NCBI GenBank assembly: GCA_001429555.1
Contig: LMSR01000011.1
Location: 1,462-65,461, forward strand
DNA: 64,000 nucleotides
Reading direction: 5' to 3'
Source of the DNA: Nocardioides sp. Soil797
GTDB taxonomy: Bacteria; Actinomycetota; Actinomycetes; Propionibacteriales; Nocardioidaceae
Positions within the stretch are counted from its first letter, which is position 1. Every line of letters starts with the position of its first letter. Positions 1 through 7,442 of the stretch are shown in pieces. The translations under genes and the position numbers were made by a program. A model generated the notes under the pieces. The model had not been told where the DNA came from, searched no databases, and worked only from the letters and a program-made list of their open reading frames with translations.

Positions 1-66
1 CTCGGACGGTTGACCCCCATCGAGTTCGAGACCATCATGACCACGCCAGCCACTCAGGCTGCGTGA
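1..66 (+). CDS. IS3-family transposase OrfB, C-terminal fragment (partial at window edge)
   Basis: Frame 1 reads LGRLTPIEFETIM, then TTPATQAA and a TGA stop. This matches the usual C-terminus of IS3-type DDE transposases in actinobacteria, where a conserved LGxLTPxEFE segment precedes a short tail. Only 21 codons are visible, so the DDE catalytic core cannot be assessed and the gene may be complete outside the window. The call rests on recognition of this short tail and on the IS-end-like sequence that follows it. Confidence 0.5.
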   Translation, partial: LGRLTPIEFETIMTTPATQAA

Positions 67-99
67 CCCAATCTGTCACCTGATCGTGCAGCAGTCCCC
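1..99 (+). mobile_element. Right end of an IS3-family insertion sequence
   Basis: The window opens in the last codons of an IS3-like transposase. The stretch after its stop (about 74-99, beginning TGTCACCTGATCGTGCAGC) looks like the terminal inverted repeat usual for actinobacterial IS3 elements. Immediately after it a protease gene begins in mid-domain, which places the insertion boundary near position 99. The other end of the element is outside the window, so the inverted repeat pair and target duplication cannot be checked. Confidence 0.5.
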
Positions 100-910
100 T
101 CCGCGGATCCGATACCGGCCCTACCTCAACCGTCGTGACGGGTTCACGCTTCTTCACGAACTCGGGCACCACTTGCTAGCCACCGACAAGACGTGGTGCT
201 TGACGGTTTGGCCGAGCCTCAACGACGGCAAGGGATTCGCTCAACGTGTTGAGGAGGAACTGGTCAATGCCTTCGCGGCGGCAATCCTGATCGACGCCCA
301 AACGGCCGACGATGCGTTCATGTCTGGGGTCACGTCACAGTCCTTGGTCCAGCTCTACGACGCCACCAACGCGTCAGCGACCGCCTGCCTGGTCAGGGGT
401 TTACGTGAACCCGGTCATCGGTTGGTGATGCTCTGTTCCAGGGACGGTCTCACTCTTTTCGCGGCATCCAACGGTGAGCCATTCAACCCTGGCAATGGCG
501 TCATGCAACCCGCGGTAGCGCGCGCAGTTGAGCGGATGGACGTCACTGACGGGACGAATCGATTCGACGGTGGCGAAGGTGTGCATTACCGGAGCGGGAA
601 GACGTATACGCGCGTGCGTTTCGACGTGACTGCGCGAGGAGGTCTCGTGTTCGTGGTGGTCGAACCAGCGGCGCTCGACACCAGAGTCGCAGGTTCCAGC
701 GAGTGGAGTCTGGACTGCCCTGCTTGCGGACAGAACTTCACTCAAGACCTATCACCGGGGTTATGCAGCAACTGCCACGAGCCGCTGTGTCCGAGGTGCG
801 GCGGATGCGACTGCGAAGTCGCCGCCGCAATCACGTGCGAGCGTTGCTTCATCGTTCTCCCGAAGAATCGCTCCTCGGCAGGTTTGCGGTATTGCGAGGA
901 CTGCGAGTAG
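86..910 (+). CDS. ImmA/IrrE-family zinc metallopeptidase with C-terminal zinc ribbon, 5-prime truncated
   Basis: The reading frame carries the zinc-peptidase motif HELGHHLLATD near residues 25-35 and downstream acidic residues (RVEEELVNAFAAAIL), as in ImmA/IrrE proteases that cleave phage or ICE repressors. The C-terminal third has CPACG, CSNC, CPRCGGCDC, CERC and CEDC, a cysteine-rich zinc ribbon that could bind DNA or a partner. In intact homologues a helical region precedes the RRxFTLxHELGH segment. Here that region is replaced by an IS3 end at about position 99, and the only start (GTG at 86) lies inside the IS end. It is therefore probably a truncated and possibly inactive gene, although the catalytic motif remains. 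Proteases of this family often control element excision, which fits the location. Confidence 0.65.
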   Translation: MQQSPPRIRYRPYLNRRDGFTLLHELGHHLLATDKTWCLTVWPSLNDGKGFAQRVEEELVNAFAAAILIDAQTADDAFMSGVTSQSLVQLYDATNASATACLVRGLREPGHRLVMLCSRDGLTLFAASNGEPFNPGNGVMQPAVARAVERMDVTDGTNRFDGGEGVHYRSGKTYTRVRFDVTARGGLVFVVVEPAALDTRVAGSSEWSLDCPACGQNFTQDLSPGLCSNCHEPLCPRCGGCDCEVAAAITCERCFIVLPKNRSSAGLRYCEDCE

Positions 911-1182
911 GCGCTGCGCCCACATTGCCGACGAGCGAGCAAAAACGGTCCGCGCTTGAATCTGGCAGCCACTTCAACCCCGCAGGGCATGGCCCTTGTA
1001 ATGGGGGTTATGACACACAGAAGCTCGTGCGCCGGTTCACTCCCAACATGCCAGCGCCGATTCCCCCGCTTGCTCGCAGCGGAACACCGGACGCCAGCCA
1101 CTTTCGTGTGGATACTTGTCGCAGGGCGCGGCCGGACCGCGTTCGCGGCACGTGGATTCAGCTTCTCGCGCGGAGGTAACAG

Positions 1183-1497
1183 ATGAAGGATTCGACGAAG
1201 GATTTCCTGAAGCACTCCCTAGCGGAGTTTCAATCCGCCAACCGGGATGATCGAGATGCCACGCTCAACGCTGTGTGGCGCGAGGGGTACCAGGATGGAG
1301 CGGAAGTTTGCCTCGGCCAAATAGCGAGGAGCATCGAGGAACTGCAGAGCAGGTTGGGCGGCCTATCCAAGGACGAACAAGTCGTTCTTTCCAACTTGCA
1401 TGAACTGCGGAGAGCGACGCGAGAGGAACTGGGCGCACCGTGGTCCACGCCCAGCGGGCGGCGACAAGAACATGCTCCACAGGGTCGGGACGCCTAA
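1183..1497 (+). CDS. Small hypothetical protein of the mobile element
   Basis: The gene encodes 104 residues beginning MKDSTKDFLKHSLAEF. A good ribosome-binding site, GGAGGT, lies 6 nt before the ATG, which supports a real gene. The protein is charged and predicted mostly helical, with a Gln/Glu-rich middle (IARSIEELQSRLGGLSKDE) that could form a short coiled coil; no signal peptide or membrane segment is seen. It sits downstream of the truncated ImmA/IrrE gene with a 272-base gap in which no gene was recognised. No family was recognised, and function is unknown. Confidence 0.6.
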   Translation: MKDSTKDFLKHSLAEFQSANRDDRDATLNAVWREGYQDGAEVCLGQIARSIEELQSRLGGLSKDEQVVLSNLHELRRATREELGAPWSTPSGRRQEHAPQGRDA

Positions 1498-1648
1498 GCC
1501 CGGCCAGGGCCGCAACCTAGGATCGCGATCCTGAACTCAAAGGCCCCCCGACTATGGCGCCCTACTCTCACGCGGGCGGGTAGTTGACCTATCTCCTAGA
1601 CCTGGCCATACGACCGACAGAGACCCAGCCGCGATGCACGCATTGGAC

Positions 1649-2350
1649 TCATCCCGCGGATGATCCAGACGGTTGACCAGTCTGTGACGGCTTCTCAGGG
1701 GCCGGTGAACTTGAGGGATTGTCCGTCATAGGATCCGAAGGAGTAAGAACCTTCTCCTCAGGCCACTCAACCTTCACGATGACAGGCTCCTTGGTGTCAT
1801 CAGTACCAACCAGAGCGCCGAGGACCACAAGAGCCACCGTGGCCACGCCGAGCGCCATTGCTCCTATGCGGTAGAACCACACCAACTTTCCTTCTGACCG
1901 AAGTTTCTTGTCGCGATTCTTCGGCTTGGTTAGCCACCTGATCAATCTGGGCCTGTCGATTGGGCTTCCAGCTGAGATGGTCCGAGTCAGGTCCGCTCCG
2001 GGTAGCCCACATTCGAGAATCTTGACCTCGACGACTTCTCCCTGCTTCACCGAGGCGCTCAACAGCGGGTGGTACCAGTAGCGGTCGACGAAGTAGAAGG
2101 CGTACCAAAGTAGAAGGCCGACTCCCAGCACTACTGAGCCTGCGAGCGGCTGGCCATTGTTGACTGCCAAGGCGGACGCACCAACCGCGAAAGTTGCTGC
2201 CGTCAGAGCAAGACCCCGAATCCGCCACTCGATATCGTTGAAGTGCTGCTGGACTGTAACCGTCTGCTTCCACATCTCAACGTAGAGCTCGGCTCGTTCC
2301 TTCGCTGACAGAGCCGAAACTGCCTCGTCGCCTGACTCATCGTCTCTCAT
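1649..2350 (-). CDS. Membrane protein with about three transmembrane helices, coupled to HAD gene; possible effector
   Basis: This 233-residue protein starts MRDDESGDEAVSALSAKERAEL. An acidic N-terminal soluble part with a helix around WKQTVTVQQHFNDIEWRIRG is followed by hydrophobic segments near residues 50-70 and 75-97, a basic cytoplasmic stretch (WLTKPKNRDKKLRSEGK), a third segment near residues 160-185, and a Pro/Ser-rich tail. The start lies 1 nt after the stop of the upstream HAD gene, so the two are almost certainly translated together. The layout resembles small SLATT or 2TM-type effector proteins of defence loci, but no family was recognised with confidence. Base composition of the pair is visibly lower in G+C than the surroundings, suggesting acquisition. 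Confidence 0.6.
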   Translation of the reverse strand: MRDDESGDEAVSALSAKERAELYVEMWKQTVTVQQHFNDIEWRIRGLALTAATFAVGASALAVNNGQPLAGSVVLGVGLLLWYAFYFVDRYWYHPLLSASVKQGEVVEVKILECGLPGADLTRTISAGSPIDRPRLIRWLTKPKNRDKKLRSEGKLVWFYRIGAMALGVATVALVVLGALVGTDDTKEPVIVKVEWPEEKVLTPSDPMTDNPSSSPAPEKPSQTGQPSGSSAG

Positions 2351-2351
2351 C

Positions 2352-3215
2352 TCAGCCCACAAAGAGATCTGCGACGCCCGCGAATCCCGACTCCAGCACC
2401 CGTGATGCGTAGATGTCGCGCTTGTCAAGAATTTCTTGCTCGCGCTCAACGTCACGATCTGGCCAGTGAGAAACCTTCTGGAGGAGCCCGTACTGCTCCA
2501 GCCCCTGCGGTTCTCCATACTTGGCGTGGACGTCCAGGACTCCCACGGCCTGCGCCATCACGATGTCCTTCATCAGGCTGTCCCCGACATAGACAGCCTC
2601 AACGCAGGTCTTGTCAGAGTCGTCCAGGATGGCCTTAAGGATCTCTGGGCTGGGCTTCGTCACCCCACGGGGAACGTGCTGGTGGGACGTTTTCTTCAGG
2701 CCGAATTCACCATCACTTCTTCGGCGGATGTCGCGAAACTCAACGCCCGTCGGAAGATCGTGGTCGGGGGCGGAGTACAGGACATCGATGATTCCGTCGA
2801 GCCCAGTGTGCTTGATTCGCCATTCGGTCCAGTAAGCAACAGATTCCGTGTACGCAACGATTCGCACCCCTTGGGACTTGAGTTTCGTCAACGTATCCAA
2901 CACTCCGGGGTAGAGGGCTGTGTGCTTCCGACGCTCGCTGTTCATTCGGTGAACCGCTTCGTCGAACGCTTCCATCGGTGGCCGCCCCTTCGCCGCGTCA
3001 ATGAGCGCAGGCACCTCGTTCAGCAGATGCGAGTACTCGGTCGTGCCGCGCAGTTGGTGAACCTTCCTGATCTCCGGCTCCAGAGTCGCTGAGTCAATGC
3101 CAGACAGTCCTTCGAGGGCCCCCAACAACGCAGAGAACGATGCGTGCCAAGCGGCGAACCAATCCCAAAGGGTGTTGTCCAGATCGGTAACCAGCAAGGA
3201 CCTTGAAGTCGTCAT
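2352..3215 (-). CDS. HAD-superfamily hydrolase (putative phosphatase)
   Basis: This 287-residue protein has all four HAD motifs: motif I LLVTDLDNTLWDW near the N-terminus (nucleophile and acid/base Asp), motif II RIVAYTES, a motif III lysine (GVTKPSPEIL), and motif IV VYVGDSLMKDI. A helical cap lies between motifs I and II. It should be a soluble phosphohydrolase; the substrate cannot be inferred. A TAGCCT box sits 7 nt before the ATG (3,223-3,228) with no convincing ribosome-binding site, so the transcript is probably leaderless. It is followed with a 1-nt gap by a membrane protein gene, forming a two-gene unit in the element's cargo region. Its codon use is less GC-biased than that of the neighbours. 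Confidence 0.8.
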   Translation of the reverse strand: MTTSRSLLVTDLDNTLWDWFAAWHASFSALLGALEGLSGIDSATLEPEIRKVHQLRGTTEYSHLLNEVPALIDAAKGRPPMEAFDEAVHRMNSERRKHTALYPGVLDTLTKLKSQGVRIVAYTESVAYWTEWRIKHTGLDGIIDVLYSAPDHDLPTGVEFRDIRRRSDGEFGLKKTSHQHVPRGVTKPSPEILKAILDDSDKTCVEAVYVGDSLMKDIVMAQAVGVLDVHAKYGEPQGLEQYGLLQKVSHWPDRDVEREQEILDKRDIYASRVLESGFAGVADLFVG

Positions 3216-3339
3216 GTTCGGAAGGCTATCGGTCCCCGCTGACAGCTCCTCTGGGACAACGTCGGTCGCGCTGGAACCTAGGACCTGACCTGCAAGGACG
3301 CCTCAATCGGCCGCTTGTTGCAGATAGCTCGGGTCCATG

Positions 3340-3650
3340 GACAGTGAGAGACAACGCGGACAGGCCGGTGAGGTACACCCTGAGGTGTCGTTCGCGACCA
3401 TCGCCGCCGTCCTTTGGGGCACCCGACCACTTGGGCTGTTGTCGAGGAACGCCGCGCCCTCCTGGCATCTGTCGGGATCACGCTCTCGGCAGATATCGGG
3501 GACGCCGGGGCCATGGCCGGTGTCGACGACGTTCTCGACGCCGCGGCGGCCTTGTGGACAGCCCGACGGTACGCCGATGGGACCGCCCTCTCCTACCCCG
3601 AAGCGCCGGAAGACTCCGGCGAGGGGCCGACGGCGGCGATCTGGGCGTGA
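3340..3650 (+). pseudogene. DUF429 protein remnant, frameshifted
   Basis: One frame reads EVHPEVSFATIA, the typical DUF429 (RNase H-fold predicted nuclease) motif. About 15 codons later the homology continues in another frame as WAVVEERRALLASVGITL and then VDDVLDAAAALWTARRYADG before ending AAIWA and a TGA. The C-terminal signature of a conserved Asp followed by AAAALWTARR is characteristic of this family. The frame change lies near 3,400-3,415 and the N-terminal half is missing, so this is a degraded fragment. It abuts another broken gene on the opposite strand. Confidence 0.6.
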
Positions 3651-3657
3651 GCCTCGC

Positions 3658-3975
3658 TCACGACATCGGTCCCGACTCCCCTGCACGCTGCTTCCAGTCT
3701 TCGCGGGTCAGCTCCACCACCCGTCCGCTCTCGTCGGCGCACTCGAAGACGAGGTTGGCGTCGCTGTCGGCGCCCACCCAGTAGTCGCGCCCTTCTGCGA
3801 CGAACGCGGCCTGTAGGTCAAGCGATCCCCGGAGAATCTTGATTCGACGGTCCCACTCGGCACGGACGGTCGCCTAGTCTTTGTCGGACAGCGCGTCGTA
3901 CGACTCGTTGCCGTTGAGCACCTCGCTGGCAGCGGGCGACCATTCCGGTGGAGTCGTCCCGTCGCGCTCGGCCAT
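3658..3975 (-). pseudogene. Small hypothetical protein gene broken by an in-frame TAG
   Basis: From ATG at 3,975 the frame reads MAERDGTTPPEWSPAASEVL and onward to LSDKD, then a TAG codon, and then continues in the same frame as ATVRAEWDRRIKILRG through REDWKQRAGE to a TGA at 3,658. The whole would be about 105 residues. Both halves have coding-like composition and the second half continues an amphipathic helix, so the TAG looks like a nonsense mutation of one gene. No family was recognised; size and composition resemble small antitoxin-like proteins, which is only a guess. It lies 7 bases from the end of the DUF429 remnant. Confidence 0.4.
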
Positions 3976-4056
3976 GCTGACCAGCGTGCCATGACAAAAG
4001 CGGACTGCATGAACGGTCCGGCTGCGCAGCACCGGATGGTGCGAGAGGCTTGGATC

Positions 4057-4239
4057 ATGGACAGCGAACTCGAGGATTGGCTTGATGCCTTTGCGGCGGC
4101 GGCACGAGAGGCCGCCGTCGGGTACGCCACTGGTCGTGCCGATGACGTACCCCTGCCAGACCCGCGGGCTCTGATGGTGGCTGTGATGACGGCCTACAAC
4201 GGCGCCGTCGACGTCAGGGATCTGATCGACGCCTTCTGA
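4057..4239 (+). CDS. Small acidic hypothetical protein
   Basis: The gene encodes 60 residues starting MDSELEDWLDAF and ending VDVRDLIDAF. The protein is acidic and probably all-helical. An upstream in-frame ATG at 4,036 is possible, but the acidic segment from 4,057 looks like the natural N-terminus; a weak purine-rich GAGAGG precedes it. It is followed 13 bases after the stop by an inverted repeat (4,253-4,271) that is repeated elsewhere in the element. No family was recognised. Confidence 0.4.
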   Translation: MDSELEDWLDAFAAAAREAAVGYATGRADDVPLPDPRALMVAVMTAYNGAVDVRDLIDAF

Positions 4240-4252
4240 CCCAGCACTCGTG

Positions 4253-4271
4253 CGTTCACCAGTGGTGAACG
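4253..4271. repeat. Inverted repeat CGTTCACC-AGT-GGTGAACG, copy 1 of 3
   Basis: Perfect 8-base arms are separated by 3 bases. The same GTTCACC-N3-GGTGAAC core occurs at 8,083-8,100 (perfect) and near 12,994-13,012 (one mismatch). It could be an operator for an element-encoded regulator or a transfer-related site. At this copy a hairpin terminator after the small upstream gene is also possible. Confidence 0.6.
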
Positions 4272-4311
4272 GCCCTCTTCCCTGAACTCGCTCACGCCTG
4301 GGTGGTTCCCG

Positions 4312-4333
4312 GCTGTAACCCGTGGGTTACAGC
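4312..4333. promoter_or_regulatory. Perfect inverted repeat GCTGTAACCC-GT-GGGTTACAGC upstream of zinc-ribbon nuclease gene
   Basis: Ten-base arms around a 2-base centre lie 109 bases before the proposed start of the nuclease gene. The symmetry is that of a dimer-binding operator. A partial extra copy of one arm (GGGTTAC) follows at about 4,353. A role in controlling the downstream gene is inferred from position only. Confidence 0.5.
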
Positions 4334-4442
4334 TCTTCCGGACAGCCCGGTGCTGGGTTACCGCCGTCCCAGACAACTGACTCCCGCTATCGCGTTAGTC
4401 GAAGTCGCAACGGAGAAGATTGCTCGCTGCGATCATTGGGGG

Positions 4443-5684
4443 GTGGCAACCAAGTCATCGCCGTTGAGCGAATCTCACCCTGACATCGCCGCACGTTGGG
4501 TCGGGAACGTGAAGGCAGCTGATCAGCGCACGCCGGAGCAGTTCAGCATGAAGGCACGCCTGGAATGCTGGTGGTGGTGCGGTAACGAAGGCCACGACTG
4601 GTTCGCCAGCCGCCCCGGTGAGCACCTGTACCGCTTCGAGTGCCCTCAGTGCGAGGTAGAGCGACGAGAGGCTTACGACCAGCTGATGCGTCAGCCAGTC
4701 GCTTGGGTGCCCGAGCTCGTCGCTGCGTGGCACGACCCGCGCCCCTACACCGGACTGCGTGTCGAGGACCTGTGCGGCGGTGTGCATGGCAAGAACATGG
4801 GATTGACGTTCGTCCTCCGCTGCCCGGTGGGTCACAAGATTGACACCGTGGTGCGCAGTTTCGTGACGACCGGGTGCCCGTGGTGCCGAGGCAAGGACAC
4901 GCGCCAGCAGCCGCGCGACTCGATCCGCAAGGCCGATCCTGAACTGGCGGCGATCTGGCACCCGACCAAGAACGGCGACCTGACCGCCGAGAACACGCCC
5001 GCCAACTACCGCAAGCCGTTGTGGTGGAAGTCGCTGCAATGCTGCGGCACGGAATGGCAGGAGAACATCACCGAGCGAACGCTTGGACGACGGCCACAGG
5101 CTGGCCGCGGTCACTACTACTGCCCCGAGTGCGAATCTGTTTGGGGCTCGCTCGCATGGAACGACCCCGAGCTGGCGGCCGAATGGCACCCCGATAACCA
5201 ACTCACCCCTTGGCACGTCAAGCCCTTCAGTCAAGCGCGCGCCGTCAAGTGGTGCTGCGCGGTGGACCCGAGCCACGAGTGGGAAGCATCCGTGATCGAG
5301 CGTTCGTCCGGGCGGCTGTGTCCGCACTGCTCCACCGCTGGCACCTCACAAATCGAAAAGGCGTTCCTTGCCGCGGCACAGGCGATAGACCCAGCAGCCG
5401 ACGCCGGGAAAGTTGATCGCTGGAAGGTTGACGTGCTTGTACCGAGCGTCAGACTGATCATCGAGTACGACGGCGAGTACTGGCACGGCGGCAAGAGCGA
5501 GACCGATATCCGCAAGACCCGAGCATTGATCGGGCTCGGCTACCACGTGGCCCGAATCCGGGAGAACGACCTACCGCACCTGCAACTCTCGAATTCGCGT
5601 CTCCGTCAGGTCTCGTTCCGCCCCTCATTCGGACGGCCGGAGGACGTCGTGCCAGAACTTGTGGCGTGGGCCGCGGAGTCCTGA
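4443..5684 (+). CDS. Multi-zinc-ribbon (DUF4379-like) protein with C-terminal Vsr/PD-(D/E)XK-like nuclease domain
   Basis: The protein has about 413 residues and three to four repeats of the pattern HPDIAARW, HDPRPYTG, DPELAAIWHP, DPELAAEWHP, each followed by WW..C or CC..EW and a CPxC pair (CPQC, CPWC, CPEC, CPHC). This is the treble-clef zinc-ribbon repeat of DUF4379. The C-terminus reads KVDVLVPSVRLIIEYDGEYW then KTRALIGLGYHVARIRENDL, matching the Vsr-like/DUF559-type PD-(D/E)XK fold with candidate catalytic Asp, Glu and Asp. It is probably a DNA endonuclease with zinc-finger target recognition. Such proteins are common on mobile elements and near defence genes. GTG at 4,443 is chosen because the conserved region starts just after it; an upstream ATG at 4,302 would overlap the inverted repeat at 4,312. 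Confidence 0.7.
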   Translation: MATKSSPLSESHPDIAARWVGNVKAADQRTPEQFSMKARLECWWWCGNEGHDWFASRPGEHLYRFECPQCEVERREAYDQLMRQPVAWVPELVAAWHDPRPYTGLRVEDLCGGVHGKNMGLTFVLRCPVGHKIDTVVRSFVTTGCPWCRGKDTRQQPRDSIRKADPELAAIWHPTKNGDLTAENTPANYRKPLWWKSLQCCGTEWQENITERTLGRRPQAGRGHYYCPECESVWGSLAWNDPELAAEWHPDNQLTPWHVKPFSQARAVKWCCAVDPSHEWEASVIERSSGRLCPHCSTAGTSQIEKAFLAAAQAIDPAADAGKVDRWKVDVLVPSVRLIIEYDGEYWHGGKSETDIRKTRALIGLGYHVARIRENDLPHLQLSNSRLRQVSFRPSFGRPEDVVPELVAWAAES

Positions 5685-6350
5685 GCGTCAACAGCGGCCA
5701 CCCTTGTGCGCCGCCCAGAGCGGGACAGACCCCAACGGACAGCACCTTCTCGTTGGCGCACTCCACGCCCCGGGCGGCCGGCCCTCGCGGAGCGACGCCG
5801 CGGCGCGCAGCCGCCCCCACACCCCCACCCGCAATTCGGCCTGCGGCCGACACCCCCTGGTGGGGGCCGGCCCGGCGGGGGCGACACACCTCGGGAGAGC
5901 CGGAGGGGGGCCTCTGGGGGGACCCCGCCAAGGGGTTCCACCCGGGTTCGGGATCCCCGAGGGGTGGGTTTCCCAAGGGAGGGGTTCACCCCCTCCCGGG
6001 CGCGGGCAACCTGGGCCACGGCTGGCCCACGGAGACCCACGGGGGAATCCCCAAGGGCGCGGCCGACGGTGGAGGCTCAGCCCTTGGGTGGGGTGGGCAA
6101 CCTGGGAGGGGCTTGCCCCTCACTCGGAGCCCCCGTGACGGTCGAACGGGCGCGCCGCAGGCGCCCCGAAGGGGAACCCCCAGCGACGAAGGAGCGCCCG
6201 GGGTTCAGTTGAACGACCGAGAGGGTCTCGACCCGCCACTTTTTGTTCGCTACGAACAACTATGACCTGCGAAGATAAGATGAAGGCGTCGCATTTTAAT
6301 CGGCACCTAGGGACGCCACCCTAGGCGCCACCTTGACCAGGGAGATTCGG
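5685..6350. other. 666-base noncoding G/C-rich control region upstream of the relaxation gene
   Basis: No convincing gene is seen on either strand; the open frames are overlapping, low-complexity Gly/Pro/Arg shadows. The region has many short G runs on the + strand (5,870-5,930 includes runs of 5, 5, 3, 6 and 6 G) that could form G-quadruplexes, GGGCAACCTGGG repeated near 6,003 and 6,096, and an abrupt A/T-richer end (6,238-6,300) carrying a palindrome and the presumed promoter of the replication-relaxation gene. Its position next to that gene makes it a candidate origin of transfer, which is inference. Confidence 0.45.
6243..6259. promoter_or_regulatory. Palindrome TTGTTCG-CTA-CGAACAA, probable operator
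   Basis: Perfect 7-base arms with a 3-base centre sit in the A/T-rich segment about 90 bases before the start of the replication-relaxation gene. This is the right size and place for a repressor operator. It is not the actinobacterial LexA box, which has GAAC-N4-GTTC rather than GTTCG outside and CGAAC inside. Confidence 0.5.
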
Positions 6351-7397
6351 ATGCCCGACCGCACACCCCGCAACCCCGACCGCACCCTGCCTGCCCGACC
6401 TCAACACGGTGACGGTTGGCGCATCCAACCCGCCGACGAGGCCCTCCTGACCGACCTGACCCGGTACGGCACGATGACCTTCCGGCAGGCCCGGCAGCGG
6501 TTCTACGGCGGCGTGGAACGCACCACTGACCGGCGAATCGGGTACCTCCGCAAAGCCGGGCTCCTGGCCGTGTCACGTGACCATGAGTGGGCTGGTCGCC
6601 TACTGCTGGGCACCTCGACCGGGCACACCCTGATCCGCGACAACCTGACCGTGCCGCTGTCCGCTTCGGTCCGCGATCCCGGCGAGCGACTCCTCCACAA
6701 ACTGGCTGTCACCGATGCCGGGATGCGGTTCGAGCAGCGAGGCGAAGTCGTGCTCACAGAGCGTGAGCTGCGGACAGCCGAAGGCACGAGCGACGTCCGC
6801 GAAACCCTCGCAGCCACTCTCGGGGTGCCCCTGAGGTCCTCCCGTGACGGCCGCGGGATCGACCGCCGCTTCTGCGTCCCCGTCGGCTCCCGTGGCGCTG
6901 TGCACTACCCGGACCTGATCGTCGTCACCCCCGAAGGGCTGGTCGCCGTCGAGGTGGAGATCGCCGTGAAAACGATGTCGAAGCTGCGGGAGATCCTGCG
7001 CGGCTACCGCGACTCGGGGATCTTCAACCAGGTCGTCTATTTCACCACCGCGCGGGTTGGTGCCCTCCTCCACGGGTGGCGGGACGACGACGGTGACTGG
7101 GCTCCGGGTGTGCTCCAGCAGGTCGCCCTGCTCCCGGACGGACCCCCGAACTACGGTCCCGAATCACGGGTGAGGGTGCGACCGTGCCACCCCCGCGACC
7201 CCGGCGTCGCATACCAGCTGGACAAGCGACAGATCCCCCGATCGTGGCACGTCGACCGTTCCGAGTGGCGTCTGCTCCGTGACGGGTGGGCTGCCGACAG
7301 CGACCTCGGGAAGGCCGCCGGGGTGCCGTTCCTGCGTTGGTGGCGCGACATCGAAATCCCACGCCGACAGGCCACCGAGACCCGCTGGACAGCCTGA
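6351..7397 (+). CDS. Replication-relaxation family protein
   Basis: The 348-residue protein has an N-terminal winged-helix region (ALLTDLTRYGTMTFRQARQR to RIGYLRKAGLL, about residues 25-70) and a C-terminal nuclease-like alpha/beta part including HYPDLIVVTPEGLVAVEVEI around residues 185-205. That combination is the Replic_Relax (PF13814) architecture found on actinobacterial conjugative plasmids and ICEs, where it is thought to act in plasmid relaxation or replication. ATG at 6,351 is preferred because AGGGAG lies 7 nt before it; a TTG at 6,333 is in frame but lacks a site. The gene points toward the convergent transfer operon and ends at a strong hairpin. Confidence 0.7.
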   Translation: MPDRTPRNPDRTLPARPQHGDGWRIQPADEALLTDLTRYGTMTFRQARQRFYGGVERTTDRRIGYLRKAGLLAVSRDHEWAGRLLLGTSTGHTLIRDNLTVPLSASVRDPGERLLHKLAVTDAGMRFEQRGEVVLTERELRTAEGTSDVRETLAATLGVPLRSSRDGRGIDRRFCVPVGSRGAVHYPDLIVVTPEGLVAVEVEIAVKTMSKLREILRGYRDSGIFNQVVYFTTARVGALLHGWRDDDGDWAPGVLQQVALLPDGPPNYGPESRVRVRPCHPRDPGVAYQLDKRQIPRSWHVDRSEWRLLRDGWAADSDLGKAAGVPFLRWWRDIEIPRRQATETRWTA

Positions 7398-7404
7398 CCG
7401 GAGA

Positions 7405-7441
7405 CCCCGGAACCCACCCCTCCGTGGGGTGGGTTCCGGGG
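7405..7441. terminator. Bidirectional terminator hairpin between convergent genes
   Basis: A perfect 16-base stem (CCCCGGAACCCACCCC and its complement) with the 5-base loop TCCGT lies between the stop at 7,397 and the stop at 7,443 of genes reading toward each other. There is no T run, as is common in high-GC actinobacteria. Confidence 0.75.
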
Positions 7442-7442
7442 C

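Noticed and set aside
3203..3784. 193-residue plus-strand open frame over the DUF429 remnant
   Set aside because: It reads the remnant in a wrong frame (Arg/Pro-rich) and matches nothing.
4302..4442. N-terminal extension of the zinc-ribbon nuclease from ATG 4,302
   Set aside because: The extension covers the perfect inverted repeat at 4,312-4,333 and has no similarity to the repeat domains; the conserved region begins just after GTG 4,443.
6243..6259. LexA (SOS) box
   Set aside because: The actinobacterial SOS box has GAAC-N4-GTTC; this palindrome has GTTCG then CGAAC, the opposite orientation.
5458..6265. Several overlapping open frames of 140-200 residues in the G/C-rich block
   Set aside because: All are Gly/Pro/Arg/Ala-rich, mutually overlapping on both strands, and lack ribosome-binding sites or recognisable domains.
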